This document shows, piece after piece, positions 30,203-39,482 of a stretch of 64,000 nucleotides of DNA. The translations under genes and the position numbers were made by a program. Location: the NCBI RefSeq assembly GCF_001957125.1, contig NZ_MPHJ01000006.1, forward strand, positions 1-64,000. Reading direction: 5' to 3'. Position 1 is the stretch's first letter, and each line of letters begins with the position of its first letter. The stretch comes from Shewanella sp. UCD-KL12 (GTDB lineage: Bacteria > Pseudomonadota > Gammaproteobacteria > Enterobacterales > Shewanellaceae). Under the pieces are notes generated by a model. That model was not told the DNA's origin. It did no database searches and was given only the letters and a program-made list of their open reading frames with translations.

Positions 30203-30652
30203 TGGTAACTCCAGCTGTAAATTCTTATAGGTAGGGTTGCGCGGTATTCTACTCTGCTATTGATCACAATCCCAGCATTTACAGCATGAAATTACTTGCT
30301 TTTTGCCATGAGGATTATTCATGTATTAAAAATATTTATTTCGACAGGTGTCATGAGTGTTTGTTTTTATCCAATTATTTTCAATATCAAGTTAAACGTT
30401 TATTTTCGAATGCCTTACATCCAATTCCAGCGAAAACAGTGTTTCAATTTCTACCATAGTTAATTCCGCCAGCCTTTCGTAGCCAGTGGCGATGTCCTTT
30501 AAAAAGTCACTTACCCATCAAATCAAAGCGCAATCAAAGTCTATCAGTACGCTTATCTTTAATGAGTTAATCTTAAGCCCCAATAACCGATTTAAGTTCA
30601 GCAAAGATTCACGTAGAATTACGCTACTCTTTAGTCAATAAGTGAATTCATC
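30203..30652. other. 450-bp divergent intergenic region, glyA / ettA
   Basis: No convincing ORF or RNA gene is seen. It must hold the divergent promoters of glyA and ettA. I looked for riboswitch-like and regulator sites and found nothing I can support. Confidence 0.5.
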
Positions 30653-32317
30653 ATGGCTCAGTTTGTATATAGCATGCTGCGAGTGGGCAAAATCGTCCCT
30701 CCGAAAAAGCAGATCCTTAAAGATATCTCCTTAAGTTTTTTCCCTGGCGCAAAAATCGGTGTCTTAGGCCTTAACGGCTCAGGTAAATCAACCCTACTTC
30801 GCATCATGGCGGGTATCGATACCGAAATTGAGGGTGAAGCACGCCCAATGCAGGACCTTAAGATTGGTTACCTGCCACAAGAGCCAAAACTTGATGAATC
30901 ACAAACTGTACGTGAAGCCATTGAAGAAGCGGTTTCTGAAGCCAAAAATGCACTGACTCGTTTAGATGAGGTCTATGCATTGTATGCTGAGCCTGATGCT
31001 GATTTCGATGCGCTGGCAAAAGAGCAAGGCCAATTAGAGGCCATTATTGCTTCACAAGATGCCCATAATCTAGATAACATTCTTGAGCGTGCAGCGAATG
31101 CGCTACGCCTACCTGATTGGGACGAAAGAATTGAAGTCTTATCCGGTGGTGAGCGTCGCCGTGTGGCCATCTGTCGCCTGCTGCTTGAAAAGCCTGACAT
31201 GTTACTGCTCGATGAGCCTACCAACCACTTGGATGCTGAATCTGTTGCCTGGCTTGAACGCTTCTTGCAAGATTACACAGGTACAGTCGTGGCGATCACC
31301 CACGATAGATACTTCCTTGATAATGCAGCAGGTTGGATCTTAGAACTTGACCGTGGTGAAGGTATCCCATGGGAAGGTAACTACTCCTCTTGGCTTGAGC
31401 AGAAAGATGCTCGACTGCAACAAGAATCAGCCACTGAAAGCGCCCGTCAAAAGACAATCGCCAAAGAGCTTGAGTGGGTACGCCAAGGTGCTAAAGGCCG
31501 TCAGTCTAAAGGTAAAGCACGTATGGCTCGCTTTGAAGAGCTTAATACCAATGATTACCAGAAGCGTAATGAAACCAATGAGCTGTTCATTCCGCCAGGG
31601 CCTCGTCTAGGTGATAAGGTCATTGAAGTTAACAACCTGACCAAGTCATATGGCGATCGCGTACTTATCGATAACCTTAGCTTTAAAGTTCCTAAAGGGG
31701 CTATCGTGGGTATCATCGGTGCCAACGGTGCGGGTAAATCAACCCTGTTTAAGATGATTTCAGGTGCTGAGCAGCCAGATAGCGGTACAGTTGAGCTAGG
31801 TGAGTCGGTTCAAATCGCTTCAGTTGAGCAGTTCCGTGATTCAATGAACGATAAGAACACTGTTTGGCAGGAGATCTCAGGTGGGCTTGATATCATGCGT
31901 ATCAACAACACAGAGATCCCAAGCCGTGCTTACGTTGGACGCTTTAACTTCCGCGGCGGCGATCAGCAGAAGATCATCGGCACCCTATCGGGCGGTGAGC
32001 GAAACCGAGTTCACTTAGCTAAGCTATTGCAAGCGGGCGGTAACGTACTGCTTCTCGATGAACCAACCAACGACTTAGATGTTGAAACATTACGTGCACT
32101 TGAAGAAGCGCTGCTTGAGTTCCCAGGCTGTGCTATGGTCATCTCGCACGATCGCTGGTTCCTCGATAGAATCGCGACGCACATCTTAGATTACCGTGAT
32201 GAAGGTCAGGTGAACTTTTATGAGGGTAACTACACTGAGTACTCGACTTGGCTGAAAGATACCTATGGTACTGATGTGGTTGAACCACATCGTCTTAAGT
32301 ACAAGCGTATGAGCTAA
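30653..32317 (+). CDS. ettA: Energy-dependent translational throttle protein EttA (ABC-F)
   Basis: This ABC-F ATPase binds the ribosomal E site and gates the first elongation steps according to ATP/ADP. The first cassette has Walker A GVLGLNGSGKSTLLR and the signature VLSGGERRRVAICR. The P-site-tRNA-interaction linker (about 245-320, rich in Arg/Lys/Gln) follows. The second cassette has IGANGAGKSTLFK and LSGGERNRVHLAKLL. It has no membrane segments. Its 554 residues match EttA. It ends at a strong terminator. Confidence 0.97.
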   Translation: MAQFVYSMLRVGKIVPPKKQILKDISLSFFPGAKIGVLGLNGSGKSTLLRIMAGIDTEIEGEARPMQDLKIGYLPQEPKLDESQTVREAIEEAVSEAKNALTRLDEVYALYAEPDADFDALAKEQGQLEAIIASQDAHNLDNILERAANALRLPDWDERIEVLSGGERRRVAICRLLLEKPDMLLLDEPTNHLDAESVAWLERFLQDYTGTVVAITHDRYFLDNAAGWILELDRGEGIPWEGNYSSWLEQKDARLQQESATESARQKTIAKELEWVRQGAKGRQSKGKARMARFEELNTNDYQKRNETNELFIPPGPRLGDKVIEVNNLTKSYGDRVLIDNLSFKVPKGAIVGIIGANGAGKSTLFKMISGAEQPDSGTVELGESVQIASVEQFRDSMNDKNTVWQEISGGLDIMRINNTEIPSRAYVGRFNFRGGDQQKIIGTLSGGERNRVHLAKLLQAGGNVLLLDEPTNDLDVETLRALEEALLEFPGCAMVISHDRWFLDRIATHILDYRDEGQVNFYEGNYTEYSTWLKDTYGTDVVEPHRLKYKRMS

Positions 32318-32337
32318 TTCGTCGCTCAGCATAACTA

Positions 32338-32361
32338 GCCACCCTTTTGGGTGGCTTTTTT
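32338..32361 (+). terminator. Rho-independent terminator after ettA
   Basis: GCCACCC-TTTT-GGGTGGC is a perfect 7-bp stem followed by six T, 20 bp after the ettA stop. Confidence 0.92.
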
Positions 32362-32647
32362 GTTTTTAACCAAAGGGGGATTGTTTACTTGCCTGGTAAC
32401 AAGTTAGATAAATATCCATTTAATTGGGTTCATTGGGCTGGTTTGGTATTTGGCAGCATTGAATTCACCAATACAGTATTGTTATCAAACGCCTGCCCGT
32501 GGAGTGAGAAACTTGATAACAGCAAGATTAATTGCCCAGAATAGAGTCTACTCTGCTCCTAAGCGGTCCCCATTTATTCATTGCCAATGTTACGTGTTAA
32601 TCAGCGGGCAATGGGAACCTAGTTAGTCTTGCCCCTGAAACAGCTTG

Positions 32648-33568
32648 TTATATGGTTTGCAATTTGGGGCGCAGCGTCTCAATGATCTGGGCATCTACCC
32701 AGTAGATAGTCACATCTGAGTTTCCGCGTTTTATCCGGCGATCAAAGAAGATAAATTTGCCATCGGGTGACACACTTGGATTTTTTTCTGAGGCTTGAGT
32801 ATTTATCTTGTCGCCCAAATTGATCGCAGGCCCCCAACCATCAGCTTCCCGAAAGCTGATGTAGAGGTCAGATGAGCCCAGCCCTGCATCTCTTACGCTA
32901 TCAAAAACAATATAACTTTCATCTGGCGCAATGTAGGGATGGGCATTATATCTGCCAATGCCAAACTGTGGGCCCAGTGATTTCGGCGTCTCATATTTGC
33001 CGTCAACCAAACGAGAGTAGCGCAGAGGCGTATCTAACTCTTTAGTATAGGTATCAAAATAGATGGTTCCGCTTGAGGCGATAGCAGAGCGCATAATACT
33101 GATACTAGCAAACGGCTCACCAAGGCTTTTCATCTCTGACCAACCGTCACTTGTGCGTTCTATATATCCAGTCTTGAACAAAATGGTGTTTCCATCGGGA
33201 GAGATAGAGGGCTCGCTCGCTGCTTTTGCAACAACCGATTGCTGCCATTGATTATTTTTATATTCAATCACTGCCAGCCCATAAGACTCTTCATCTCCTT
33301 TAAACTCCCCCACTTTAACTACGCCGGCATACTCTTCCGCTTCCCTCACAAAGTAAAAGGTATTCATGTCCGAACCGAACATGCCTTCAAGGTCAGTAGA
33401 ACCCTCTTTATTAACGATTCCGGGCGCGAAAATTTCAGGTATTGCTCCTGGTGGTGTTTGACCTAGATAAGGACCATTTGGGATAGAAATATCATCTTGG
33501 CTATAACTCGTGCTGCTCACCACTAGAGCAGAAAATATCAGAACAATTGCAGTGCTAACACGCTTCAT
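32648..33568 (-). CDS. Secreted PD40 (WD40-like beta-propeller) protein
   Basis: This is an exported protein of 306 residues with a signal peptide (MKRVSTAIVLIFSALVVSS, cleavage near SYSQ). At least three PD40/TolB-type blades are visible: PSISPDGNTILFKTG, HPYIAPDESYIVFDSVRD and KNPSVSPDGKFIFFDRR. Such propellers usually bind proteins or glycans; no catalytic domain is attached and the function is unknown. AAGGGA precedes the ATG. It stands alone, convergent with ettA, at the start of a more accessory stretch. Confidence 0.85.
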   Translation of the reverse strand: MKRVSTAIVLIFSALVVSSTSYSQDDISIPNGPYLGQTPPGAIPEIFAPGIVNKEGSTDLEGMFGSDMNTFYFVREAEEYAGVVKVGEFKGDEESYGLAVIEYKNNQWQQSVVAKAASEPSISPDGNTILFKTGYIERTSDGWSEMKSLGEPFASISIMRSAIASSGTIYFDTYTKELDTPLRYSRLVDGKYETPKSLGPQFGIGRYNAHPYIAPDESYIVFDSVRDAGLGSSDLYISFREADGWGPAINLGDKINTQASEKNPSVSPDGKFIFFDRRIKRGNSDVTIYWVDAQIIETLRPKLQTI

Positions 33569-34145
33569 AATTTTATCCCTTAATTTGAAACCAACGAATT
33601 ATTTAACGTCCATATTGAGGTCGCGCTCTATTAATAGCATGCATAAATGTTATTTAACCAGAGAACAAATGTAAGCAAACCCGCTTCAGAATGCCTGATG
33701 CCCTTATGGCTTAATAGATGATTTTTTCCACAACGATCACCATCAAGAGGTTGTATGCCCATTTTATTGGTTTAAAGCCATGATTTATAAACTTAAAGCT
33801 TAGAAGTTTAAGCCAGTAATAACCCCAGCAACCTTTTTATTAACTACCAAGTACAGCTGTGGCTGCGAGCTTCTAAATTATGCCGAATATGCTCCATAAA
33901 AAATTTGGCATTCCTTCCATCCTAGGAGGCCAGAAGTGCTTGCGGCGTTTCGAAGAACTTTCTCAAAAAAAGAGCGCATATGCCCGCCGACAAACGTTAG
34001 GCGACATTGAAACACAACCTTCAAACATACTCCCCAATAACAGCTGGATTCCGGCTCAAAATCTCTGCCGGAATGACGGTTGAATCAACGATAAATGTAA
34101 TCAGCCTTCATTTTAAGGTAAGCGCTTTGGCCTTCAAACACTCGA
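33569..34145. other. 577-bp intergenic region
   Basis: No gene is supported. An ORF of 67 codons at 33880 overlaps the hairpin at 34048 and has no ribosome site or recognisable similarity. The upstream signals of the minus-strand PD40 gene should lie near 33569-33650. Confidence 0.5.
34048..34074. repeat. REP-like palindrome
   Basis: ATTCCGGC and GCCGGAAT form a perfect 8-bp inverted repeat with an 11-nt loop, continued by TGACGG. The flanking TGGATTCC...GGAATGAC context is of the type often dispersed in bacterial genomes. Only one copy was noticed in the window. Confidence 0.6.
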
Positions 34146-35129
34146 CTAATGGGCAATAAACCCAGCCTTTATGCCCCCTTTTAAGGTGAACTCATCACCC
34201 ACAGACCCTACGACCATATGCTTTCTATCTGAGTGAAGATGGCCGCGTAAAGTATAGAGGGCATCGATACCGGTACAGTGGCCGCCAATCATCTGCTCTA
34301 GCCCGAATCCTTGCAGCTTATTTGCGGTCCAAGCTAAATGCTCATCGGAGGCAAACACCAGATGAAAACCACCTATCGCTGTCTTGATTTTACCTGGATG
34401 AATGTTAGCGGTGATATGTTCCATGGTATTGATGATCCCCGCATGGCCGCAGCCAGATACCAGAACAAAACCTTCATCGGTATCTATCACCAGTGAAAGA
34501 TCTTCTGGAATATTATCCTCAACTAAGCCTGATGCCATGACCAGCTTTCCATTTCCGCCCCAGTTTTTCTCTGGATGAATCCGAGGAACTTGCCCTGTTA
34601 ACCAGACACCTGGAAATATCTGAGTCGGCTCTTCATACACGATAAACTCACTACCTAAAGCAATAAGCGCATCACGAGTCTGCCAAATACTATTGTTACT
34701 GTTGGCTCGCTCACTGAAGATGCCTTTACCAACATGAATGCGGCTTAAGGCCTTTGGGTTTTGTTTACGTAAGGTTTCTCTCAGTGAAATAAGCCCGCCA
34801 GTATGATCCCCATGGTTATGGCTTAAAATGACATCTTCGACATCGGACAGATCAATCTCTAACTCTTTGGCATTTTGAAGCACGGTTTCTGGCCGGTTGC
34901 CAGTATCAAACAATATCTTCTTACCATCGACTTCGATGAGAGCGGCATAACCCCATTCACCTATGCCACGACTGGCAAGCATGGTCGATAATGTCGTGAC
35001 TGTTAACGAGCTTGCTTTAAACGGACTGGATTCAATAACAGCTTCTTGCGCTAAATCCTTAGCTTGAGCCGCCAATGGCTGGAAAATGCAGCTGATAAAG
35101 ATCAGCAGCACAGTTGCACATTTATTCAT
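34146..35129 (-). CDS. Periplasmic metallo-beta-lactamase-fold hydrolase
   Basis: This exported MBL-fold protein has 327 residues. The signal peptide (MNKCATVLLIFISCIF, cleavage near AAQA) is followed by the metal motif SHNHGDHTGG (HxHxDH) at about 102-111, a second ligand region in SGCGHAGIIN, and GGFHLVFAS and IGGHCTGIDA further on. The pattern resembles the COG1237 group (dihydropterin-aminobenzene-phosphate synthase-like), whose bacterial members are poorly characterised. The substrate is unknown. AAGGAAG precedes the ATG. It is divergent from the chitinase gene. Confidence 0.85.
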   Translation of the reverse strand: MNKCATVLLIFISCIFQPLAAQAKDLAQEAVIESSPFKASSLTVTTLSTMLASRGIGEWGYAALIEVDGKKILFDTGNRPETVLQNAKELEIDLSDVEDVILSHNHGDHTGGLISLRETLRKQNPKALSRIHVGKGIFSERANSNNSIWQTRDALIALGSEFIVYEEPTQIFPGVWLTGQVPRIHPEKNWGGNGKLVMASGLVEDNIPEDLSLVIDTDEGFVLVSGCGHAGIINTMEHITANIHPGKIKTAIGGFHLVFASDEHLAWTANKLQGFGLEQMIGGHCTGIDALYTLRGHLHSDRKHMVVGSVGDEFTLKGGIKAGFIAH

Positions 35130-35357
35130 TTATCTTCCTTAATTATTTAAACCAATAGCCCATTAGTCACTTTACTTTTATCCCTAAAACACTTTAAGTT
35201 GAATTAAGAGTTAAGGAAAGACTCAATTAGAAAGTCATCTTACCCTATGACTTTAATAAAAATTCAATGGACTGGCATAAGAGTAACGCATACGACATGG
35301 CAGTTGGCCTTTGGCTACATTTCGTGATGAAAATAACAACAACATCAGGAATGCATT

Positions 35358-37943
35358 ATGAACACACACACAACCCCCTTGGGCGTTTTGCGCCTTAAAC
35401 CCCTTCTTTACCGCAGTCTTATCGCGTCTAGCCTGTTATTTCCAGGAATTAGCCAAGCAGTAGATTGCACAAACTTAGCTATTTGGGACTCCAATCAAGC
35501 CTATAACGGTGGCGCCCAAGTTCAACACCTTGATATCGCCTACAGCGCCAACTGGTGGACAAGAGGCAATGATCCTGTCACTCGCTCCGGTCCCTATGAG
35601 GAGTGGAGCGCAGTGGGCCCGTGTGATGGAGGAGTCTCAAATCTCCCTCCTCAGGTATCTGTCGCCTCACCTTTAGACAATGCTTCTTCCACTGAAAATG
35701 ACAACGTTGTCATCAGTGTTAATGCAAGTGACAGTGACGGCTCTATTGCCAGTGTCGAGTATCTCGTCGATGGCGTGAGTATAGGCAGTGATAATCAAGC
35801 CCCCTATAGCCACAACTGGACGGCGATATCAGGCAACCATGAGATCCAAGCATTAGCAACCGATGATAAAGGCGCTAGCTCAACTGCGAGTGTGACTGTC
35901 AGCGTGAATGCGGCCAATGGGAATACACCGCCGACTGCTGTTTTACTGAGTCCAACAGCCCAATCACAACTCACTGCAGGCCTTGATACTCTATTGCGTG
36001 CAGAGGCATCAGATAGCGATGGCGCCATCACTCAAGTAGATTTTTATCTGGATGATGTATTGCTTGTCACGCTCGCTAATGCACCCTTTGAGCATAGCTG
36101 GACTGCAATTGAAGGGCTTCATCGCTTTAAAGTTAAAGCAACAGATAATGATGGCGCCACCAGCTTTAGCTCAGAAGTTCAGGTCAATGTAAGTGGTGGT
36201 CAAGCCGGTGGTGGCTGTGCTGGCGTACCGGCTTTTGTTGCAGGTACTAGCTATCAAAACGGCAATGAAGTGGAAAATATTAATCATAAATATCGTTGTG
36301 ATGTCGCAGGATGGTGTTCTTCAAATGCCGCATGGGCCTACGAGCCAGGTGTTGGGGATCACTGGAGTGATGCATGGAGCGATCTCGGCGTCTGCGCCAT
36401 TGTACCAACGCTCAGTATCACCTCTCCTGCGGCCAATGCCGTGGTCCTTGCAGATAGCACCATCGACATAACAGCTGATGCCACAGATAGTGATGGCAGC
36501 GTGACTCAGGTAGCGTTCTTTGCTGCAGGTGTTAGCCTTGGCGTTGATACTACGGCCCCGTACTCTGCAAGCTGGACAGCAACAGGCTCAGGCGAGATGC
36601 AACTCAAAGCTGTCGCTACCGACAATGAATCAAATACGAGTGAGAAGACCTTACTTGTTACGGTTAGCAACGAGCCAATTGTCGCCAGCATCAGCGCCAC
36701 CAACGCTAATGGTACTGTGACCTTAGGCAAATCCGTTAATTTTAGTGCTAACGCCTCATCGGTTGTCGCCGAAATAACCCAAGTGGAGTTTTTAGTGAAT
36801 GGCGCGCCTCTGTCCACAGATACTAGCTCACCCTACTTGGCAAGCTGGACACCGGGCGCAATTGGCAACTACAGCATCTCAGCAAAAGCAACCGATGCCC
36901 AAGGTAACAGTGTCACCAGTTCAGCAATCAGCATTAAGGTTGTTAATGCTCCTGTTGGACAGAAACATAAGTTGATTGGCTATTGGCATGATTTTGTTAA
37001 CCCTGCGGGCTGCCCTATGCCGCTAAAAGAGATCTCATCGAAATGGGATGTTATCGATATCGCCTTTGCCGATAACGATAGAAACTCCAATGGTACAGTG
37101 CACTTTAACTTGTACAGTGGTGATATTCACTCAACTTGTCCCGCACTTGATGCCGATGAATTTAAGCAAGATATTGCCGCGCTTCAGGCACAGGGCAAGA
37201 TAATCGTATTATCACTGGGCGGCGCAGAGGGCACAATCACCCTTAATACCGACTCAGATGAAGCCAACTTTATCTCTAGTCTCACCGATATCATTGCCGA
37301 GTGGGGCTTTGACGGGTTAGATATCGACTTAGAGAGTGGCTCTAACTTGCTTCATGGCTCGCAGATCCAAGCTAGATTACCAAGAGCCCTAAAGCAGATA
37401 GAGGTCAACATGGGCGGTGATATGTATCTCACCATGGCACCTGAGCACCCTTATGTTCAAGGTGGCATGATCGCTTACTCTGGGATCTGGGGAGCTTATA
37501 TCCCGCTGATTAATGAGTTAAGGGATACGTTAGATCTGCTTCACGTGCAGCTGTATAACAATGGTGGTCTGTCGAATCCATACACCAGTGGCGCTGCACC
37601 TGAAGGCTCTGTTGATATGATGGTCGCTTCGGTGAAGATGTTAGTTGAAGGCTTCGAGCTGGCTGATGGCTCTCAATTCTTACCATTACGGGACGATCAA
37701 GTGGCCATTGGCTTGCCTTCAGGCCCGGCTTCAGCCAACTCAGGGCAAGCGCCGACGCAAAACATCATAGATGCACTCGACTGTATCACTAAAGGTGTGG
37801 CCTGTAGCAGTGTCGTGCCGAGCCAACACTTCCCCAACTTTGGCGGAGTGATGACGTGGTCAATTAACTGGGATAAGTTTGATGGGTATAACTTCTCAGG
37901 ACCGATTGGCGATAAGATTGATGCCATGAATGCTGAGAATTAG
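35358..37943 (+). CDS. Secreted modular GH18 chitinase
   Basis: This is an extracellular chitin-degrading enzyme. The signal peptide ends near ISQA (residue 35). The order of modules is a CBM5/12-type chitin-binding domain (about 36-91; NLAIWDSNQAYNGGAQVQHL), two Ig-like repeats (about 95-185 and 190-278; DSDGSIASVEYLVDG and DSDGAITQVDFYLDD), a second CBM5/12-like module (about 286-346), two more Ig-like repeats (about 350-437 and 440-530), and a C-terminal GH18 barrel (about 537-861). The catalytic motif is DGLDIDLE with Asp652, Asp655, Asp657 and the acid Glu659. AGGAA precedes the ATG. No type II secretion genes are nearby. A hairpin terminator follows. Confidence 0.92.
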   Translation: MNTHTTPLGVLRLKPLLYRSLIASSLLFPGISQAVDCTNLAIWDSNQAYNGGAQVQHLDIAYSANWWTRGNDPVTRSGPYEEWSAVGPCDGGVSNLPPQVSVASPLDNASSTENDNVVISVNASDSDGSIASVEYLVDGVSIGSDNQAPYSHNWTAISGNHEIQALATDDKGASSTASVTVSVNAANGNTPPTAVLLSPTAQSQLTAGLDTLLRAEASDSDGAITQVDFYLDDVLLVTLANAPFEHSWTAIEGLHRFKVKATDNDGATSFSSEVQVNVSGGQAGGGCAGVPAFVAGTSYQNGNEVENINHKYRCDVAGWCSSNAAWAYEPGVGDHWSDAWSDLGVCAIVPTLSITSPAANAVVLADSTIDITADATDSDGSVTQVAFFAAGVSLGVDTTAPYSASWTATGSGEMQLKAVATDNESNTSEKTLLVTVSNEPIVASISATNANGTVTLGKSVNFSANASSVVAEITQVEFLVNGAPLSTDTSSPYLASWTPGAIGNYSISAKATDAQGNSVTSSAISIKVVNAPVGQKHKLIGYWHDFVNPAGCPMPLKEISSKWDVIDIAFADNDRNSNGTVHFNLYSGDIHSTCPALDADEFKQDIAALQAQGKIIVLSLGGAEGTITLNTDSDEANFISSLTDIIAEWGFDGLDIDLESGSNLLHGSQIQARLPRALKQIEVNMGGDMYLTMAPEHPYVQGGMIAYSGIWGAYIPLINELRDTLDLLHVQLYNNGGLSNPYTSGAAPEGSVDMMVASVKMLVEGFELADGSQFLPLRDDQVAIGLPSGPASANSGQAPTQNIIDALDCITKGVACSSVVPSQHFPNFGGVMTWSINWDKFDGYNFSGPIGDKIDAMNAEN

Positions 37944-37985
37944 AGTTAAAACCTGATTAACTCGCTCATATCTACGTACATTAAT

Positions 37986-38020
37986 AACGCCCTATGCATT
38001 CACTTTCATAGGGCGTTTTC
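37986..38020 (+). terminator. Hairpin terminator after the chitinase gene
   Basis: AACGCCCTATG and its exact complement form an 11-bp stem with a 10-nt loop, followed by a short T run. Confidence 0.75.
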
Positions 38021-38249
38021 TAATCGAATTCGACTAGTCATTAGGTAGCTATGAATAAGAACACATTAACCATGATGAGAAACTAAGACCATTAAAACCT
38101 TTACAGATAAGAGAAAACCCACCGCCTAAAACTCAATCAACAACCTCGTTTTTATCTCTATTTTATCTCTCTTTATATGTCGGCCATAGATGCACTGTTA
38201 AAGATAGTGCTAGTATGTTGCCGAGCAGTAAATATGAAAGGGATGCAGT

Positions 38250-39362
38250 GTGAATCAAGACGTTACCACAGAAAATAATCAAAATGCGGCGAAGCAAGAA
38301 AGGCTGTCTCCCCCTGCTAAAAAAGCGTTTTTAAATAGCATCAACCACTTCCGTGGTATCGCTATTATTTTTATCGTGATGGCCCACTGTTACAGGCCTG
38401 CTGGCTGGCAGGTAGAGACGTTAGCCGACAAAGCTTGGTTTAACTTGATGATGAACGGCACCGTCTTCTTTGTGTTTATCTCAGGCTTTCTATTTCACCA
38501 TGTATTCTCTCATCGCTTAGATTATAAGAAATACATGAAAAATAAGACCAAATTTGTTTTTCTGCCCTACTTGTTGCTGTCACTCCCATGGATAGTCTGG
38601 CATATCACGGCAGGAACCGATCCGCTCATGCACCTTAACTATACCTCACTGACGAATCCTGTGGAGGTAGCCAGTTGGTATGTCATCACCGGGAGAACCT
38701 TGACCGCCTATTGGTATATCCCAATGGGGATGATGCTGTTCGCGCTATCTCCTTGGGTCATGCACCTGCTTAAAAAGCAGCACCTTATCCACTATTCCAT
38801 TCCCCTCTTTATCATCGCCATGTTGATCCACAGACCGGAATCAAACCTTAACGCGATTCAGTCCCTGTTCTACTTTCTGCCTGTGTATCTCTTTGGCGTC
38901 TGGAGCTCAGAGCACAGAGACAGCTTATTCCCATTTATCGAAAAGTATTGGATAGCGATGCTCATTGCTGCCATCGGCTTAGCCGTGGGACAAGCCTACT
39001 TCTTTGGGGCTGGAACCTTAAATAAATCGGCCTTTGAACTCACGGCTCCCGATCTGATGCTGCCACAAAAAATACTACTGACTCTAGTACTGCTGGCTAT
39101 TCTCAATAAGTTTGAGCATATCAGTATCAAGCCATTGCAAAAGTTGGCCGAAGTCAGCTTTGCCATCTACTTTATCCACCCTTGGATCACAACGCCCTGG
39201 TGGATGCTCTACGACAGCCCAGATCTGTTTAACCTGCAGGGACAAGGGAATATTCTCACCACGCTTTTAGTCACCTTAGCCATAGTGGGGATCTCATACT
39301 TTATTGCCGTGATCATTAAGAAAATACTGAGTAAACGCAGCCGCTATCTCATCGGCTGGTAG
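38250..39362 (+). CDS. Acyltransferase 3 family membrane protein
   Basis: This is a multi-pass inner-membrane O-acyltransferase (370 residues, about ten hydrophobic segments). The N-terminal block INHFRGIAIIFIVMAHCYRP carries the conserved histidine in the first membrane segment, a hallmark of the family, and the C-terminal AIYFIHPWI is also typical. Family members acetylate or succinylate cell-surface polysaccharides or related glycans; the acceptor is unknown here. The start is GTG at 38250 with AAAGGGA at suitable spacing. It is an isolated gene in the accessory region. Confidence 0.85.
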   Translation: MNQDVTTENNQNAAKQERLSPPAKKAFLNSINHFRGIAIIFIVMAHCYRPAGWQVETLADKAWFNLMMNGTVFFVFISGFLFHHVFSHRLDYKKYMKNKTKFVFLPYLLLSLPWIVWHITAGTDPLMHLNYTSLTNPVEVASWYVITGRTLTAYWYIPMGMMLFALSPWVMHLLKKQHLIHYSIPLFIIAMLIHRPESNLNAIQSLFYFLPVYLFGVWSSEHRDSLFPFIEKYWIAMLIAAIGLAVGQAYFFGAGTLNKSAFELTAPDLMLPQKILLTLVLLAILNKFEHISIKPLQKLAEVSFAIYFIHPWITTPWWMLYDSPDLFNLQGQGNILTTLLVTLAIVGISYFIAVIIKKILSKRSRYLIGW

Positions 39363-39391
39363 GTGCAAAGACAACACACTAACGCCATAAC

Positions 39392-39474
39392 GAAACAAAA
39401 ATTACAGTCTGAGCTAAAACCAGTACTGAAACCAAAACTAATCGATATCTAAAACAAGAACTAAAATAAAAGTG
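39392..39474. repeat. Degenerate ~12-bp tandem repeat upstream of the phosphatase gene
   Basis: Seven roughly 12-bp A-rich units can be laid out in register: GAAACAAAAATT, ACAGTCTGAGCT, AAAACCAGTACT, GAAACCAAAACT, AATCGATATCT, AAAACAAGAACT and AAAATAAAAGTG. The pattern is weaker than the repeats near 18.9 and 20.0 kb. Confidence 0.45.
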
Positions 39475-39482
39475 AGCTTCAA

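Noticed and set aside
30391..30403. PurR-like operator upstream of glyA
   Set aside because: Only the AAACGTTT core is present; the flanking bases do not match and it lies about 190 bp from the gene.
32347..32544. 65-codon plus-strand ORF after ettA
   Set aside because: It begins inside the ettA terminator hairpin, uses a TTG start without a ribosome site, and has no recognisable similarity.
33880..34083. 67-codon plus-strand ORF in the 577-bp intergenic region
   Set aside because: Its end is made of the REP-like palindrome, and no ribosome site or family similarity is seen.
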